NCBI RefSeq assembly: GCF_009730915.1
Contig: NC_052475.1
Location: 23,187,016 to 23,251,015 of the forward strand
Direction of reading: 5' to 3'
DNA length: 64,000 nt
Source of the DNA: Dioscorea cayenensis subsp. rotundata
Lineage: Eukaryota > Streptophyta > Magnoliopsida > Dioscoreales > Dioscoreaceae
The notes below the pieces were generated by a model. It was not told where the DNA came from. It made no database searches and saw only the letters and a program-made list of their open reading frames with translations. The position numbers and the translations under genes are program-made. Of the stretch, positions 48,286 through 59,700 are shown one piece after another (position 1 is the stretch's first letter; every line of letters starts with the position of its first letter).

Positions 48286-50969
48286 TCAGTCAGATATTAA
48301 ACAGGGTTTGGAAGAGGTACCTTCCCCTTTGTTGCTCCTCTGCCCCTTTTTCTTGGTTGATCTAGGAGGTTCAGCAGTGAAACCGGCGTCCTCATTGAAA
48401 CGGGATGAAGGCTTATTCTTTCTCTCACTTTTTCCGAGTGGTACAAGTAAGCTCCTCAGTACCCGACTCAGGGCCCCCTGTAAGCCAGGCAATAGCTCCT
48501 TGAGATTCATCTCGAACTCTGAGAACGAATCATCCGAATCATCATTGCTATCGGATGTCGCTATCACAACTGAAGGAGAGTGTAAACCATCCGGTGCCAT
48601 AGACGTTCCACCCTCCACAATATTGGGTAGACCAACATTGGGCCTCAGGGCCCACCCTTCTGCTATGAATTCCCAATTAAACCACAAAGGCGGAGTCAAA
48701 TTAGGCAAAGACTTTTCATCACTAAAATAAATCTTTTCTAGGCCAGACTCTCCAAGCCACTTGGAGCTCAAGGAAGCCTCAAGTCCCTTCGCCGATTCAA
48801 GGATCTTGTGAGCCGGCCCATCTAACAGCCCAGTGACAAGTTCGTTTTCACTTAAATTGATCCTCATTGCTTCCACGACTTGGTCCTCAACCAAAATTTC
48901 ACCGCCCACTACACGGCCCTTTTCCATCACCAAGTCCGCAAAGAGAATCTCCCCGATCGGCTTCACTAACGGCCCAACCTCCTGCTGAGGCCCACACTCC
49001 TTATCGGATACCTCATGTCGTTGACCCAATGTGTCGCGGTCTGGAGCACAGTCCACTTCGCAGAAAAGGAGCGGGTCAGTTGTAGCAACATCGAAAAAAA
49101 CCCCTTGCCCCCCAAACATCTCCGGGTCTCCCAATGTGATTGGGTCCAGAAAAACAGGCCCAGCAAGACCACATCGTACACCAAGTAAGTCACGCTCGTC
49201 GCATGAGATCTCCTGCTCCCCTCTTTTTTTTATTCTAACGTGCTTCTTCATCCGAGAAACCTCGGACGAGGATATCATGCCATCTGTCCCCTTCCTTGGT
49301 TTAGCAATCTAGGATTTGACACGTCGTGACCTTGGAACCTGGCTCGTCCGAACGTCTGGTCGTGTCAAGCGACGATGCTCGGATATCTGAGTGCGATCAT
49401 GACCATCGGACCGAACCCTTCCAAGCAATAGACTAGCGGTCAGAACCCCCGCCATCCTTGGGCGAGTGGTCTCCGTCGGTGTACCACGGTGGGAGCCATG
49501 CTCAACCACCCCCCCTTTGACATTCCATCCTCCGTGTGAAGAGGAAGAGGAACATCACCCGACAAACCATCGTCATGGGAGCTACGCTCAACCACGACCA
49601 CCGTCGTTGCGGTATCAATACCTGTTGCCACTTCCGACCAGCTCCCGCCATTGAGAGCACCTGGACGGGAGCCCTGCTCCACTAGTCCACTGATTGTTGA
49701 TCTCTCTGGCGGCTTTTCATTCTTCCCACCCGTCGACTCGACAGGTTGCTTCCCCTTCTCAGACGCTGGAATCTCATGGATACACCTACGCTCATTCCGC
49801 TGGTCAGCACCGTCGCAAGATACCTGCAACACGTACCTGCCGTGATCCCTCCTGAAGGACATGATCACCCCTCTCTCGCCCGTTACCAGCAACGTATATC
49901 TTCTCATACCCATGCTAAGATCCAGTTCAAACGGTAAAGAGACCCCAGCTCTACAATGGACCAGCACCGATAAGAACTGTTTGTGGGTAGAGGACGCTTG
50001 AGACAATGCCACTATCTCTCCCATCGGCTTGATAACTTCGGTGATGGTACACCAACTCCAATGATGTAATGGTAGGTTCCACAGATGGATCCATTGACTA
50101 GAACCCGAAGCCCGACTAATTGCTCCGATCTCTGCTGACCATGGAGTAATCTTGAGGGTGCAAGGGCCATCCTTGGTGGCCACCTTGAACGTGCCAAGCT
50201 TACAAACTTCACGGACCTCCTTTCTGCTAGTCAACGGGACAAGATACGAGCATCCATTCAATGGAGTTAATGGCCCTGCAAGGGTTCTGTTGATGAAGCT
50301 CGGCGCCTCCTCCAGTATACTAGGTTCATTGGCAAACCCTTCCACCAGAGATAGAACTGCCACTTTTGCAAGCTCATCCCTCAAGTTCTCTATCTCAGGG
50401 GTTAGGAAGATGGAGATCGAAGTGCAAGAAACGCGACCCACCTCAAAAGCCACCGGTTGTGATTCCTACGATTCCACCGGTCTAGAACTCCCCCGTAGCC
50501 CATCTTCTTCTTCATTCGAGTTCAACTTTTTTGACCGCACATGAAGTTGCCTATGATTTGGGCTGCGCACGACCGGCCACCTCGCCACCATATGCCCAAC
50601 ATAGGCACATCGTAAACAAACAATTTGGTGATGACATTCAGCTGTTTTGTGGGATGACCGGAAACAGCGACCGCAAGTCGCTTCATTGGGGGATCGAGGA
50701 CGCTTGGCACCAGATAATCTCGTATCACCACGCAACTCCTTGGACATCCTCTTCGCTGACTCCCGCCTGGCTACACTCTTTAACGAACGTGAGTTGACAG
50801 ATGAATCTGAGCTTACCATTTGCGCAAAGGAACGCTTACCTTCTTCAGTGCTACCCTTGCAGATACCTTTACCCTCGCCACCTTGAACGCAACCACTGTC
50901 GCCTCCTGAACCCCCCAAAGGTCGGTGAGAAGGCTCATTTTTTGAAAAAATATTTGTCAACAATAACAT
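48286..50969 (-). pseudogene. LINE ORF1 (gag-like), broken
   Basis: RNA-binding ORF1 of the full-length LINE. The 5' part (50969-50466) has a CX2CX4HX4C knuckle and a second one whose last Cys is Trp (CLRCAYVGHMVARW). After a TAG, the same frame resumes with a DUF4283-like domain at about residues 190-290, then a long acidic, Ser-rich tail in another frame (49509-48286, with a TAG at 49309). Having the knuckles before DUF4283 is the reverse of the order I expect in most plant L1 ORF1 proteins. Confidence 0.7.
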
Positions 50970-51149
50970 GGAGGGGTGAGATTAGTGTGGCTACTTTTTT
51001 TAAGATTAATTATAAAAAATATATTAAAATAATATAAAGATGAAAAAAATAGGTAAATCAAGTAGAGGACATAAGGGGATGGATCGTAACTACAAGATAT
51101 GATTAGACAGTCTTATAAAATACAAAAAAGAAGATAAAAAGACTAAACT

Positions 51150-52560
51150 TCTAAATGTTGATAGTATGGAGGTTAATTAATAGTAGTTTCTCAGGATGGA
51201 CCACCTCTCAAGAAATGTTGGATATCTTGCCCATTAGCACAAGCACTCCCATTGGTGCTAGAAGAGTTGCACAGAAAATTAAGGTTTCTATTAATCATGG
51301 TAATGGAGTTCCCAACATGCTTCTCTTAGAATCCTGGAGAACAAATGACCTAAAAAAATAAACATGCAAACAATCTTAATGGTAGTTGAGATAAGAGATG
51401 ATGCACATTGGTTGAAAATGTGCTTATTTCCTTCCAACCCAGATGTGCTAAAAAATGGCCTAGATTACGAGTTCCCAAATCACCCAGTGTCTAGATTCAA
51501 GTTGGAAATCCAAGATGTCCAAACCTCAAGCATTGAGCTAGGGTAATTGTGATAGTTGTACATTTGTTTAAAATTCTAAATGAGGACCTCATGATAGGGT
51601 AATGGAGGAAAAGATGGTATGTGGTTTTCTCTTCCACATGGTAGAGAACGCATGTAGCCATGGGTAACTAGTTGAACCCCTGCTTAAGGCAAGCTGTGGA
51701 ATATTAGTTGTTGAGAAATCGAACAATGATCTAAAGATAAAATCACAAGCAATCACACAAAGACACGAGATTTAACGAGGTTCGGCAGAATATGCCTACG
51801 TCCTTGGGAGCGGAGAGGCTGTCGATTCTTTTATGAGAATTAATTAGGGTTACATATTACATGAATATATATATATATATAAAACCCTACCCGGTACAAT
51901 TTACCAAAATACCCCTGTTTGTCACTATGTTGTTGCTCCATTCCGCTCTGCTCCAGCATTTGCCCGTTCACCATGTATATGGGCCATATACAACAAAAAT
52001 GTTATTATTCCATGTGAACCAATTGAATATGATGATCTTATGAGGACGGAGACTGCTCTAGAACATAGGTCCAAGGGGCATCTTAATTATTCCCTTCTTA
52101 ATGGAAAAAAAGGCAAAAGGATCTAATTAACTATGAAAGTCTCATTTCCTTCAAGGTACCAAACCTTAAAATCTGATAGGCTGGAACCCTCATTTGAGAG
52201 GAGCGAGATGATTGATAATATGTTATGGATATCAGATGGTAGGGCCTAGATGAATAATTAAAACATGATAAAAGATCTAGTTACGAAGTCTCGCACCAAG
52301 ATTCTCGAAGCTAAAGAATCATGGTAGGCAAACATCCTTAGGGCCCTTCTCTAAAGCCATCTATTATGCTAGAATAAGGTGGAGAATTCATCACTGGTAA
52401 TAAGAAGTATGCCCACACAAAAGTCTGGAAGAAGGGGAATCATTCCCCCTAGAAGAAGGATTTCTTTCTAAGTGGAACTTAACGAGGTGTCACAAGGGTC
52501 ATTATTAAAATAGTTAAAATACATCACCTCTACCAGCACCTGCTTTGACAAAAGTAGATC
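51150..52560 (-). mobile_element. Decayed L1-type LINE interrupted by an LTR
   Basis: Minus strand, right of the LTR: CPHKIIIFNWFTWNNNIF (about 52070-52000). Left of the LTR the block continues as LPMATCVLYHVEEKTTYHLFLHYPIM (51680-51560, in two frames, shown as LPMATCVLYHVEEK and YHLFLHYPIM). Further left are the LGHFLAHLGWKE-like block (51480-51400) and a C-terminal remnant. The RT part to 52560 is recognisable only in fragments. Confidence 0.6.
51709..51995 (-). mobile_element. Solo LTR (copia-like) inside a LINE
   Basis: It is about 290 bp and on the minus strand runs from TGTTGTATATGGCCC to GATTTCTCAACA. It contains a phrase typical of copia U5 regions (complement of ACGAGATTTAACGAGGTTCG) and a TA-rich promoter-like stretch. 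The LINE zf-RVT reading is interrupted exactly here. No clear 5-bp duplication was found. Confidence 0.5.
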
Positions 52561-52599
52561 TTCTACATCTTCCACCACAATTTACGAAATAGAGCATGG

Positions 52600-53640
52600 T
52601 TGGACTTGTAAAAACTAACTATAACCTATCCCTCGGGGGTCGCAGATTGACTCTAGGACAAGATGACGTTCACTTGGACTATTCTATTCATTCTTACTAA
52701 AGGTGACGGTTCTTTAGCAATTTCTATGTTTATGAATTTCTTTTGGTTTTTGTTTTTTTTTTGTTAGTTTGTGGTGGTGTGGATCATAAACCAACTTATA
52801 ATAAATTATAAATATTTAATTAATAAAAAATTTATTGTTAAAATTAAATTTTAATTCACTTCATGCATTTAAAAAAATAAATAAATAAACCACATAATTC
52901 ATTGAGTATGTCAATTTGTTCAATATTACATAGTTATGAATAATTCCTTACTAAAAATAAGTTCTAACACTCCACCTAAGACCACTTATTGGTGTCCTTC
53001 GCTTCGGCTATTTTACAATTTTTCTCGTAAATTTGTATATTGTATTTGTTTTTATAAAATAAATTAAAATAATTATAAAACTTTTCCCAATATTGAAAAT
53101 TGTTGGCAAGTAATCTGTAGAACTATTGGAGATATAATCTCTAATTGCCAGCTAGGGACAATTAGGATCTACTCGCCTAAGCCATATCACTGAACATATG
53201 GCTTGAATGAAATGTCCATATATTTAATTCGAAGTTGCTCCCAATGATTTCGATTATCATCAATATCAATCATAATATTCCTTTTGTGTGGTTGAATGCA
53301 GTTTTGGAGGCAAAGATAGCAAGACTTGAAGGATTTGGGTCACTGTCAAATGAAGCCTGAAGTTCCTATAGCCTCGTGCAGGTGGTGCAAATGGTATGGA
53401 GAGGATGACAGACAACCTGGTCGTCTTCTAATCCACTGATTTATAGATTCCCAAAACCTCTCTCCTCCCTGAAAAGCTGGTGTATTGCTTGTTTTCTCAG
53501 GTGGATCTTCTTAGTTTCTATGTTGTTCTCTACTGTTGTTGTAGCCATATGTGTACTTAGCATTATAGTCAGTTTTCTTAACATCTTTTATAGTTCTTTT
53601 GTTGTTATTTTTATCATATATATATATATTCTTGTTGACT
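52600..53640 (+). mobile_element. Relic L1-type LINE pieces, plus strand
   Basis: NLSLGGRRLTL at about 52620-52655 is the SLGGRLTL motif of L1 RT. Further right, about 53195-53235 reads IWLE, stop, NVHIFN, matching the IWLERN.xIFN block after zf-RVT, and a C-terminal remnant (ARLEGFGS-like) follows. The sequence between them is mostly low-complexity. Confidence 0.5.
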
Positions 53641-53677
53641 CATGTATTCTTTATTATTTTTATTATTTTTTATTTTT

Positions 53678-56575
53678 TGATAAAGTGGATAAACCACATT
53701 CATTAAAGAAACAGCAAAAGATACATAACTCCCACCAGCGGTGGAACAGAAAGTGAGAACAGACAGAGAGAGAGAAGGAACAACTTCAACAAAACAAGAA
53801 AGAAGGAGACAACCAAAAGAAACAACAAAAGATACATAACTCTCTAAATAACTACTCTGTCAAATCGGCCTCCCTTGGCCCAGGCTGGTTGTTGAGGAAC
53901 TCCAAGCAACGCTTAACAAAAGAAGCTTGATCCTCCCACTATGCTTTTTTTGGCTTCAGGTGCTACATTTATCCACAAAAGTAACATATGAATACAATTG
54001 CAAAGAACAGTGCCATGAGCAGAGAAGCAATCTCTAAAAATTCAAGTATTTCTTTCAAGTCAAACATTCCACAAAATAACTTTAACAATCAAATCCACCC
54101 ATCTCCCTATCCTAGGCAGGAATTAAGGAGCGCCAACTTCCCCACAACAATTTAATTGTTTGAGGGAGAGGCGGGATATTAAGGTGATGGGAAGCAAATG
54201 CCCAAAGATTCGACGAGAAGGAGCAAGAGATGAATAGGTGATCCACCGATTCAATCTCACCATTACACAACACGCAAGTAGCAGTAGGGAGTCTGTTGCA
54301 GCCACGTTTTGCCAGTTTTTCTAGAGTGGGTACACTGTAATCCTAAACTAGCCAGCTAAACAAACTGATTTTCTTCAGGCAGCAACCCTTCCATATCACG
54401 CTAGTGATGCTGCACCTAGTTCCACCATGAATGAGGAAGCCATAAAACTATTTTACAGAGAAAGAGCCATTCACTGTGAGAACCCAAGATTTGCCATCTT
54501 GGCAATCTCCCTGAAGGGAAATCAACTGAGCTACCGTGGAACCGAGGCTCGCATTCTCATCAGTAAACCACCGTTCATGGGTCAAGTACACCAAATCAAA
54601 GATAGAACCAAGGGGATTCTCAGCCCGACTAAAGAGATCAAGCCACAACTACACGGGAGCACGGTTCTCAACCTATTTATCTAGCCAAAAGAGAGTGCCT
54701 TTTCCATTATGAATAATAGGAGAGGTACAGGATCAAAAGGCCGGTAGGCCATGCAAAAGGCCATTCCAGATGAAAGATCACCGTCTAGGTGGTTGACCAA
54801 ACAATTTCCAGTGTGGGGTATTCCGAAAATAGTTCAAGGAGATAATACGATCTCCGTACCACTGTACCCCCGATGTGATTTTCCACCACCACTTGCTAAA
54901 CAACGCCAAATTAAATTCCTTTAGGCTTAGAATCCCCCAACCTCCCAGCTCCTTAGGCCTACAGATGCGCTTCCAACTGACCCAACGCATCTTCAGATGC
55001 TCAATGTCCGTTCCCGACCAAAGGAAGTCCCTCCCGATGTGGTCAATAGCCTTAACCACCCAACTTGGGAGTTTGAAAATGGACATCTAGTAAGAAGGTA
55101 TAGATGATAACACCGTGTTTACCAAAGTGAGTCTATCTCCTAAGGAGAGGAATTTGGAATTCCAGGATGTTAGTCTAGATCTAATCTTTGCAATTAGCAC
55201 TTCCCAATCTTGTCTCCGAGGCCTCTTACTAGAAATTGGAATCCCTAAATATGTAACAGGTAGCTGCCCGCCTACATAGTTAAGGGCCCTAAAAGCCACC
55301 TTATCCGGGAAACTATTTCTCGCAGAATTAAAGAGGCATGTTTTGTGGAAATTAATTGAAAGCACAAACATTCATTCAAAAAGATAGAGGATCAGCTTAA
55401 TGATTCTCAAGTTCAAGGCCCCCATCCAAAATAATGAGTAAATCATCTGCATATTGAAGGTGACACATTTTACCCCATCTCTCTAAGGGGACACCAACCA
55501 GTATACCCGAATCCAAAACTGATTGAACATGAGTCCTAGGACATCTGTAACCAACACAAAAATGAGAGGAGATAACGGGTCTTCCTGCCTCAGACCTCTG
55601 AGATTTCTGACATAGCCCTTCTGCTCCCCATTGATGATGAAATTTGCTTTCCTAGAGTGGAGAAGGGTTTTGATCTAGCTAATCCATTTGCCCCTAAAAC
55701 CAAACGCCACCAAAAGCTCAACCAGGAAGTCCCAATCCACCATATCGAAGACTTTAGCGAAATCAACTTTAAGGATATAGCCTTGCAACCTCCTTTTTTG
55801 GCGGCTGAAGATGAGTTCTTCGGCCGCAAAAATGTTGTCCATAATGCAAACGCCCTTTGATGAACGCAGATTGTTGCCGCTCAACCAGCAGATCAATAAT
55901 CTTACTCAGCCTTGTGGCTAAAATTTTAGTAAAGGATTTTTGAAAGAGGTGTTTATTAAACTGATAGGCCTAAAATCAGCAGGACCTTCCGGGGCGTCGA
56001 CCTTGGGGATCAACACAATATTGGCCCAATTTAGTTTTTCCAGCTTAACCACCCCCTCCTGAAAGTCTAAACAAAGCTTGAGGATATCACGCTCCACAAT
56101 AGGCCAAAATTTTTGAAAAAAAGAAATAGGGAAACCATCTGGCCTTGGCGCTTTGTCCGTCCCCATTTCAAAGATAACACATTTAATCTCTTCCTTCGAA
56201 AATGGAGCCTCCAGAAAAGATAAGTCGGGGAGGTTTTTATTACGCAGGAGGAAGCTCCAATCAAAAAGGAAATGGGAGTCATTCTTCGAACCAAAGAAGG
56301 AACGAAAGTGATTAGTAAAAACCTTCCCAATCTCCACATTTCCCGTGCAACTATGCCATTTCTGATAATTCTAGGGATGTAGTTACGGTTTCTTTAACAA
56401 TTAGCAAAAGCATGGAAGAATTTCGTATTTTCATCTCCTTCTTTAATCCATTTTTCTCTTGACTTTTGACGCCAATAAATTTCTTCTTTCTTAAGGAGGT
56501 CGCTCAGTTCAGTGTGCAGCGCCAGCTCACAACTCAAGTCCTCCTCGGGACAATTTTGAAAACTCTTTTTTAAAT
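53678..56575 (-). mobile_element. L1-type LINE, RT to 3' end, 5'-truncated
   Basis: The 3' hairpin GTGGATAAACCAC lies at 53685-53697. Minus-strand frames give zf-RVT (ATCVLCNGEIESVDHLF, 54300-54230), FNLALFSKWWWKITSG, SIFKLPSWVVKAIDHIGRDF, FLSLGDRLTLVNTVL, GIPISSKRPRRQDW, the RT YADD box (QYADDL, about 55455), VDFAKVFDMVDWDF and FPISFFQKFWPIV. Frames are broken in several places. It starts near 56575, less than 200 bp downstream of the ABCC copy C stop codon, in the same orientation as that gene. Confidence 0.85.
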
Positions 56576-56748
56576 TAAAAATTAAAAATTAAATTAAATT
56601 GAATTTCACTTGCTTATATATAGGAACCTAAATGACACCCTTTTTTAAGTTTACCTTGCATAACCCTCCAAGTGCCGAATAAGAACCTAGGAGAGGCTTA
56701 AGCAAGCCAAAGTTTACAGTTCATGTACTAAAAAATAATAAAGGCAAT
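56576..56748 (-). other. 3' flank of ABCC copy C
   Basis: A short AT-rich spacer between the copy C stop codon and a LINE insertion. It presumably holds the 3' UTR, but no polyadenylation site could be chosen. Confidence 0.4.
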
Positions 56749-59700
56749 TTAAAGTTTGACATGATACTCCTTCACTAATTCTCCGAATAGCGATCCATCT
56801 GTCTTCATTAGGTTTATTGGTTCATCATACTCCACCAATTTCCCTGAATTTATTAATCAAAAGAAAGTTTTTCACCAGGATAAATCACAGTACAAAAAAG
56901 GAAAATTAAATAAAATGTACACTTACCATCACTAATAGCAAGCACCATTGTGCAGTCCATCACCGTAGGGATTCTATGAGCAACTGTAATGACAGTGGAG
57001 TGTTCAAACTCTGTTCTAATTGTCTTTTGGAGGATCGCATCAGTAGCATTGTCGATCGATGCCGTGGCTTCATCAAGTACAAGAATTCGGTTTTGCCTCA
57101 ATAGTGCTCGTCCTAAACAGAACAACTGGCGTTGCCCCATGCTCCAATTTGCACCATCTTCAACAACTGTACAACAAATTTTAGAACAAAGAAACATAAT
57201 AAAAAATCATCAACCAATGAGATTTTTAAGTATGTCGTTAATACAAACCTAGTGAATCCAAGCCTTTTTCTTTCTCTTGTACAGCTTCTCGGAGTTGGCA
57301 TTTATCAAGAACCTTCAAAAAAACATGAAGATAAATGAATGGAACATGTACAAGTGCCATAGAGATCCACAAAATAGCAGCCATAAATAGTACCTCCCAT
57401 ATCTCTGTATCTGTGTGTTGTCCTAAAGGATCCAAATTGTATCTCACTGAGCCATTGAAGAGTGTTGGATCTTGAGGAATGATACCATACCGAGACCGCA
57501 AATCATGGAGTCCAATGCTCGAGATATCTATCCCGTCTATTACTATCTTCCCACCTGCTGGCTCTACAAGCCTGAACAATGCAGCTATGAGAGTTGTCTT
57601 GCCACATCCTGTCCTGCCAACAATTCCAATCTTGTGACCTCCTTCAAATGTGCAACTGATCCCTTGTAGCACAAGTGGGGAGTCTGGTCTATACCTTATC
57701 TGAATCAATGAAGACATTGCAAACAGAATCAAAACCATGGAAACAATGTAGAATATCAGAGTACAATTCGATCTTACACAAGTACCTTGAGATCATGAAG
57801 TTCTACTCTACCAGCATAAGGCCAATTAGGTGCAGGCCGGTTTCCATCGATGACCTCTGGAGCCTCACTTGAAACATGCATGTATTGATTTAGTCTTTCA
57901 ACGGATATGATTTTGTTCGCAACTGTGCATTGGCTTTGAACAGCAGACAGGAGGGCCCTGCTCAATGTGAGACCATAAGACAACGCCATTCCAATAAAGC
58001 CTGGAGAGAATGTCCCTGGTGGAAGTAAAGCCATGACAAGGGCTGATGAACAAAGAACAGCTGCACTCATCATTTCTAAATGCAAATTTAGCCATTCAGT
58101 TGATGCAAAATTAAGGAAGAATGGACTTGCATTCTTGTTAATGAGTTCCAAACTTTTAGCAAAGAATCTATTCTCCTCTTTAAACGCTCTTATTGTCATG
58201 GCTCCTGACAGAGATTCAGCAAGATGATTGGCTACAAGGGACTTCGTCGTGCCATAGATTCTCATCAACTCTCTTGCAGAAGCAGAGTAGTACTTCTGAA
58301 CATTAAAGTAAAGACTCAATATATGATAAAATTTAATAAAAATAAATGAATTAGAGATAAATTTTACTTTACCTGTAATATAATGGCAACACAGATCACC
58401 GGTATGACAACAAACAAGATTTGTGGAGTAATTACAGCTAATACACCAAGGTTGCAGTATAGATTCAAGGTGGCACTGATGCTCAAGATAAGAGTAAACG
58501 GCACATCAACATCAACAATGCTCAAATCTGAAGAGACCTGTTTCAGACGAAAGAATTCAACATCAGTACCAAGTTAACATGCAGATTTGTTTCGATGGAT
58601 TTGAAGTTTCATACCCTACTAAGTATCCTTCCCGTAGGAGTTGAGTCAAAGAATGACATAGGCGCCCTTAAGAGAGAACTCAATAGCTGAGAAAACAAAG
58701 ATTTCGATGACTGGACGCTAAGAACTACCATGAACAATGATCTGGTGAACAGAAAGATTGAAATACTGAACCCAATTGCCAAATAGACTGAGATCAGCCT
58801 CAACGTGCTAACTTGAGGTTTCTGAACATTGGCAGCCATCAATGAATTCTGTGAGATTTGTCCAGCTATGTATATTATCTGAGAAAGAACTGAGAGTGAA
58901 ACATAAAAAAATCCTTTGTTCTGATTCAAATATAAGGTATAAGGCTTCCATCCAGCATCTCCAGTTTCTCTCTCCTCCTTCTTAATCAGTTGATCAACTT
59001 TTGATTCATTTGCCTTATTTTGCTGGTCACCGTTGAAACTATGGTTGACTTTCCTCCATGAACTTCTAATTCTTTCTCGATAAGCAACCTTTTCAAGCCT
59101 TTCAGTACCGACTGTTTCAGTGTGAGCATTAACCAGGTCTTGAAATTCTGTGCTAGAAGCTAATAGTTCATTGTAAGGAGCAGCACCAAGAATCTTTCCA
59201 TCAGATAACAGCTGTTGAAAGCATAAAAGGTGACATTTTAATCTTGGATAGAAAGAACAGAAAGTTTATCATAATATGGAATTCAAATTGTAAGGGACTA
59301 ACCAAGATACAGTTAACTGCAGGAAGGAAATCAACTTGGTGAGTAACAAGTAGAACAGTCTTTGTTGACAAAGCACCCATAACATAATCCTGCGACAAAT
59401 GAATACTCTCAGACCTATTCAGAAGATGAGTTTAAAAAGGTAACGAAATAATTGAATTTATCATTATACATTGAATAAACTGGTAGCAGTATGAGCATCA
59501 ACCGCACTGAATGGATCATCCAAGAGATATATATCTGCGTCTTGGTATAAGGCTCGGGCGAGCTGAATCCTCTGTTTTTGGCCACCACTTAAATTCACCC
59601 CTCTTTCTCCAATCTCAGTGAGATCACCAAATGGTAGCATCTCAATGTCCTTGACTAAAGAACACTTCTCAATTGTTTCTTTGTATCTTTGATTGTCCAT

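Larger units (their letters stand above)
44358..50974 (-). mobile_element. Full-length L1-type LINE, inactive
   Basis: It is about 6.6 kb, flanked by GGTGAGATT at 44349-44357 and 50975-50983, a 9-bp candidate target duplication. Minus strand, 5' to 3': ORF1 (about 50969-48286) with zinc knuckles (CGRCFRSSHKTAEC) and a DUF4283-like block (WIHLWNLPLHHWSWCTITEV); ORF2 from an ATG at 48123 with an AP endonuclease (MNIISWNVRGLGKP, CLQESKLEE, VYGPNA, ICGDFNAI), RT (DPGPDGFPLQFFRQFW, SFLKGRCILDNI, YTDNLLILTAGG, ISLGGRLTLVNS), zf-RVT (NTCVMCHVGSESADHLFIHC), 3' UTR and family tail. ORF1 has in-frame TAG stops at 50466 and 49309 plus a frame change near 49500. ORF2 has several breaks, and YADD reads YTDN. 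It cannot mobilise itself as read. Confidence 0.9.

Noticed and set aside
46398..49085. Long plus-strand frames opposite the full-length LINE
   Set aside because: They are shadows of ORF1/ORF2 on the other strand and have no recognisable domain of their own.
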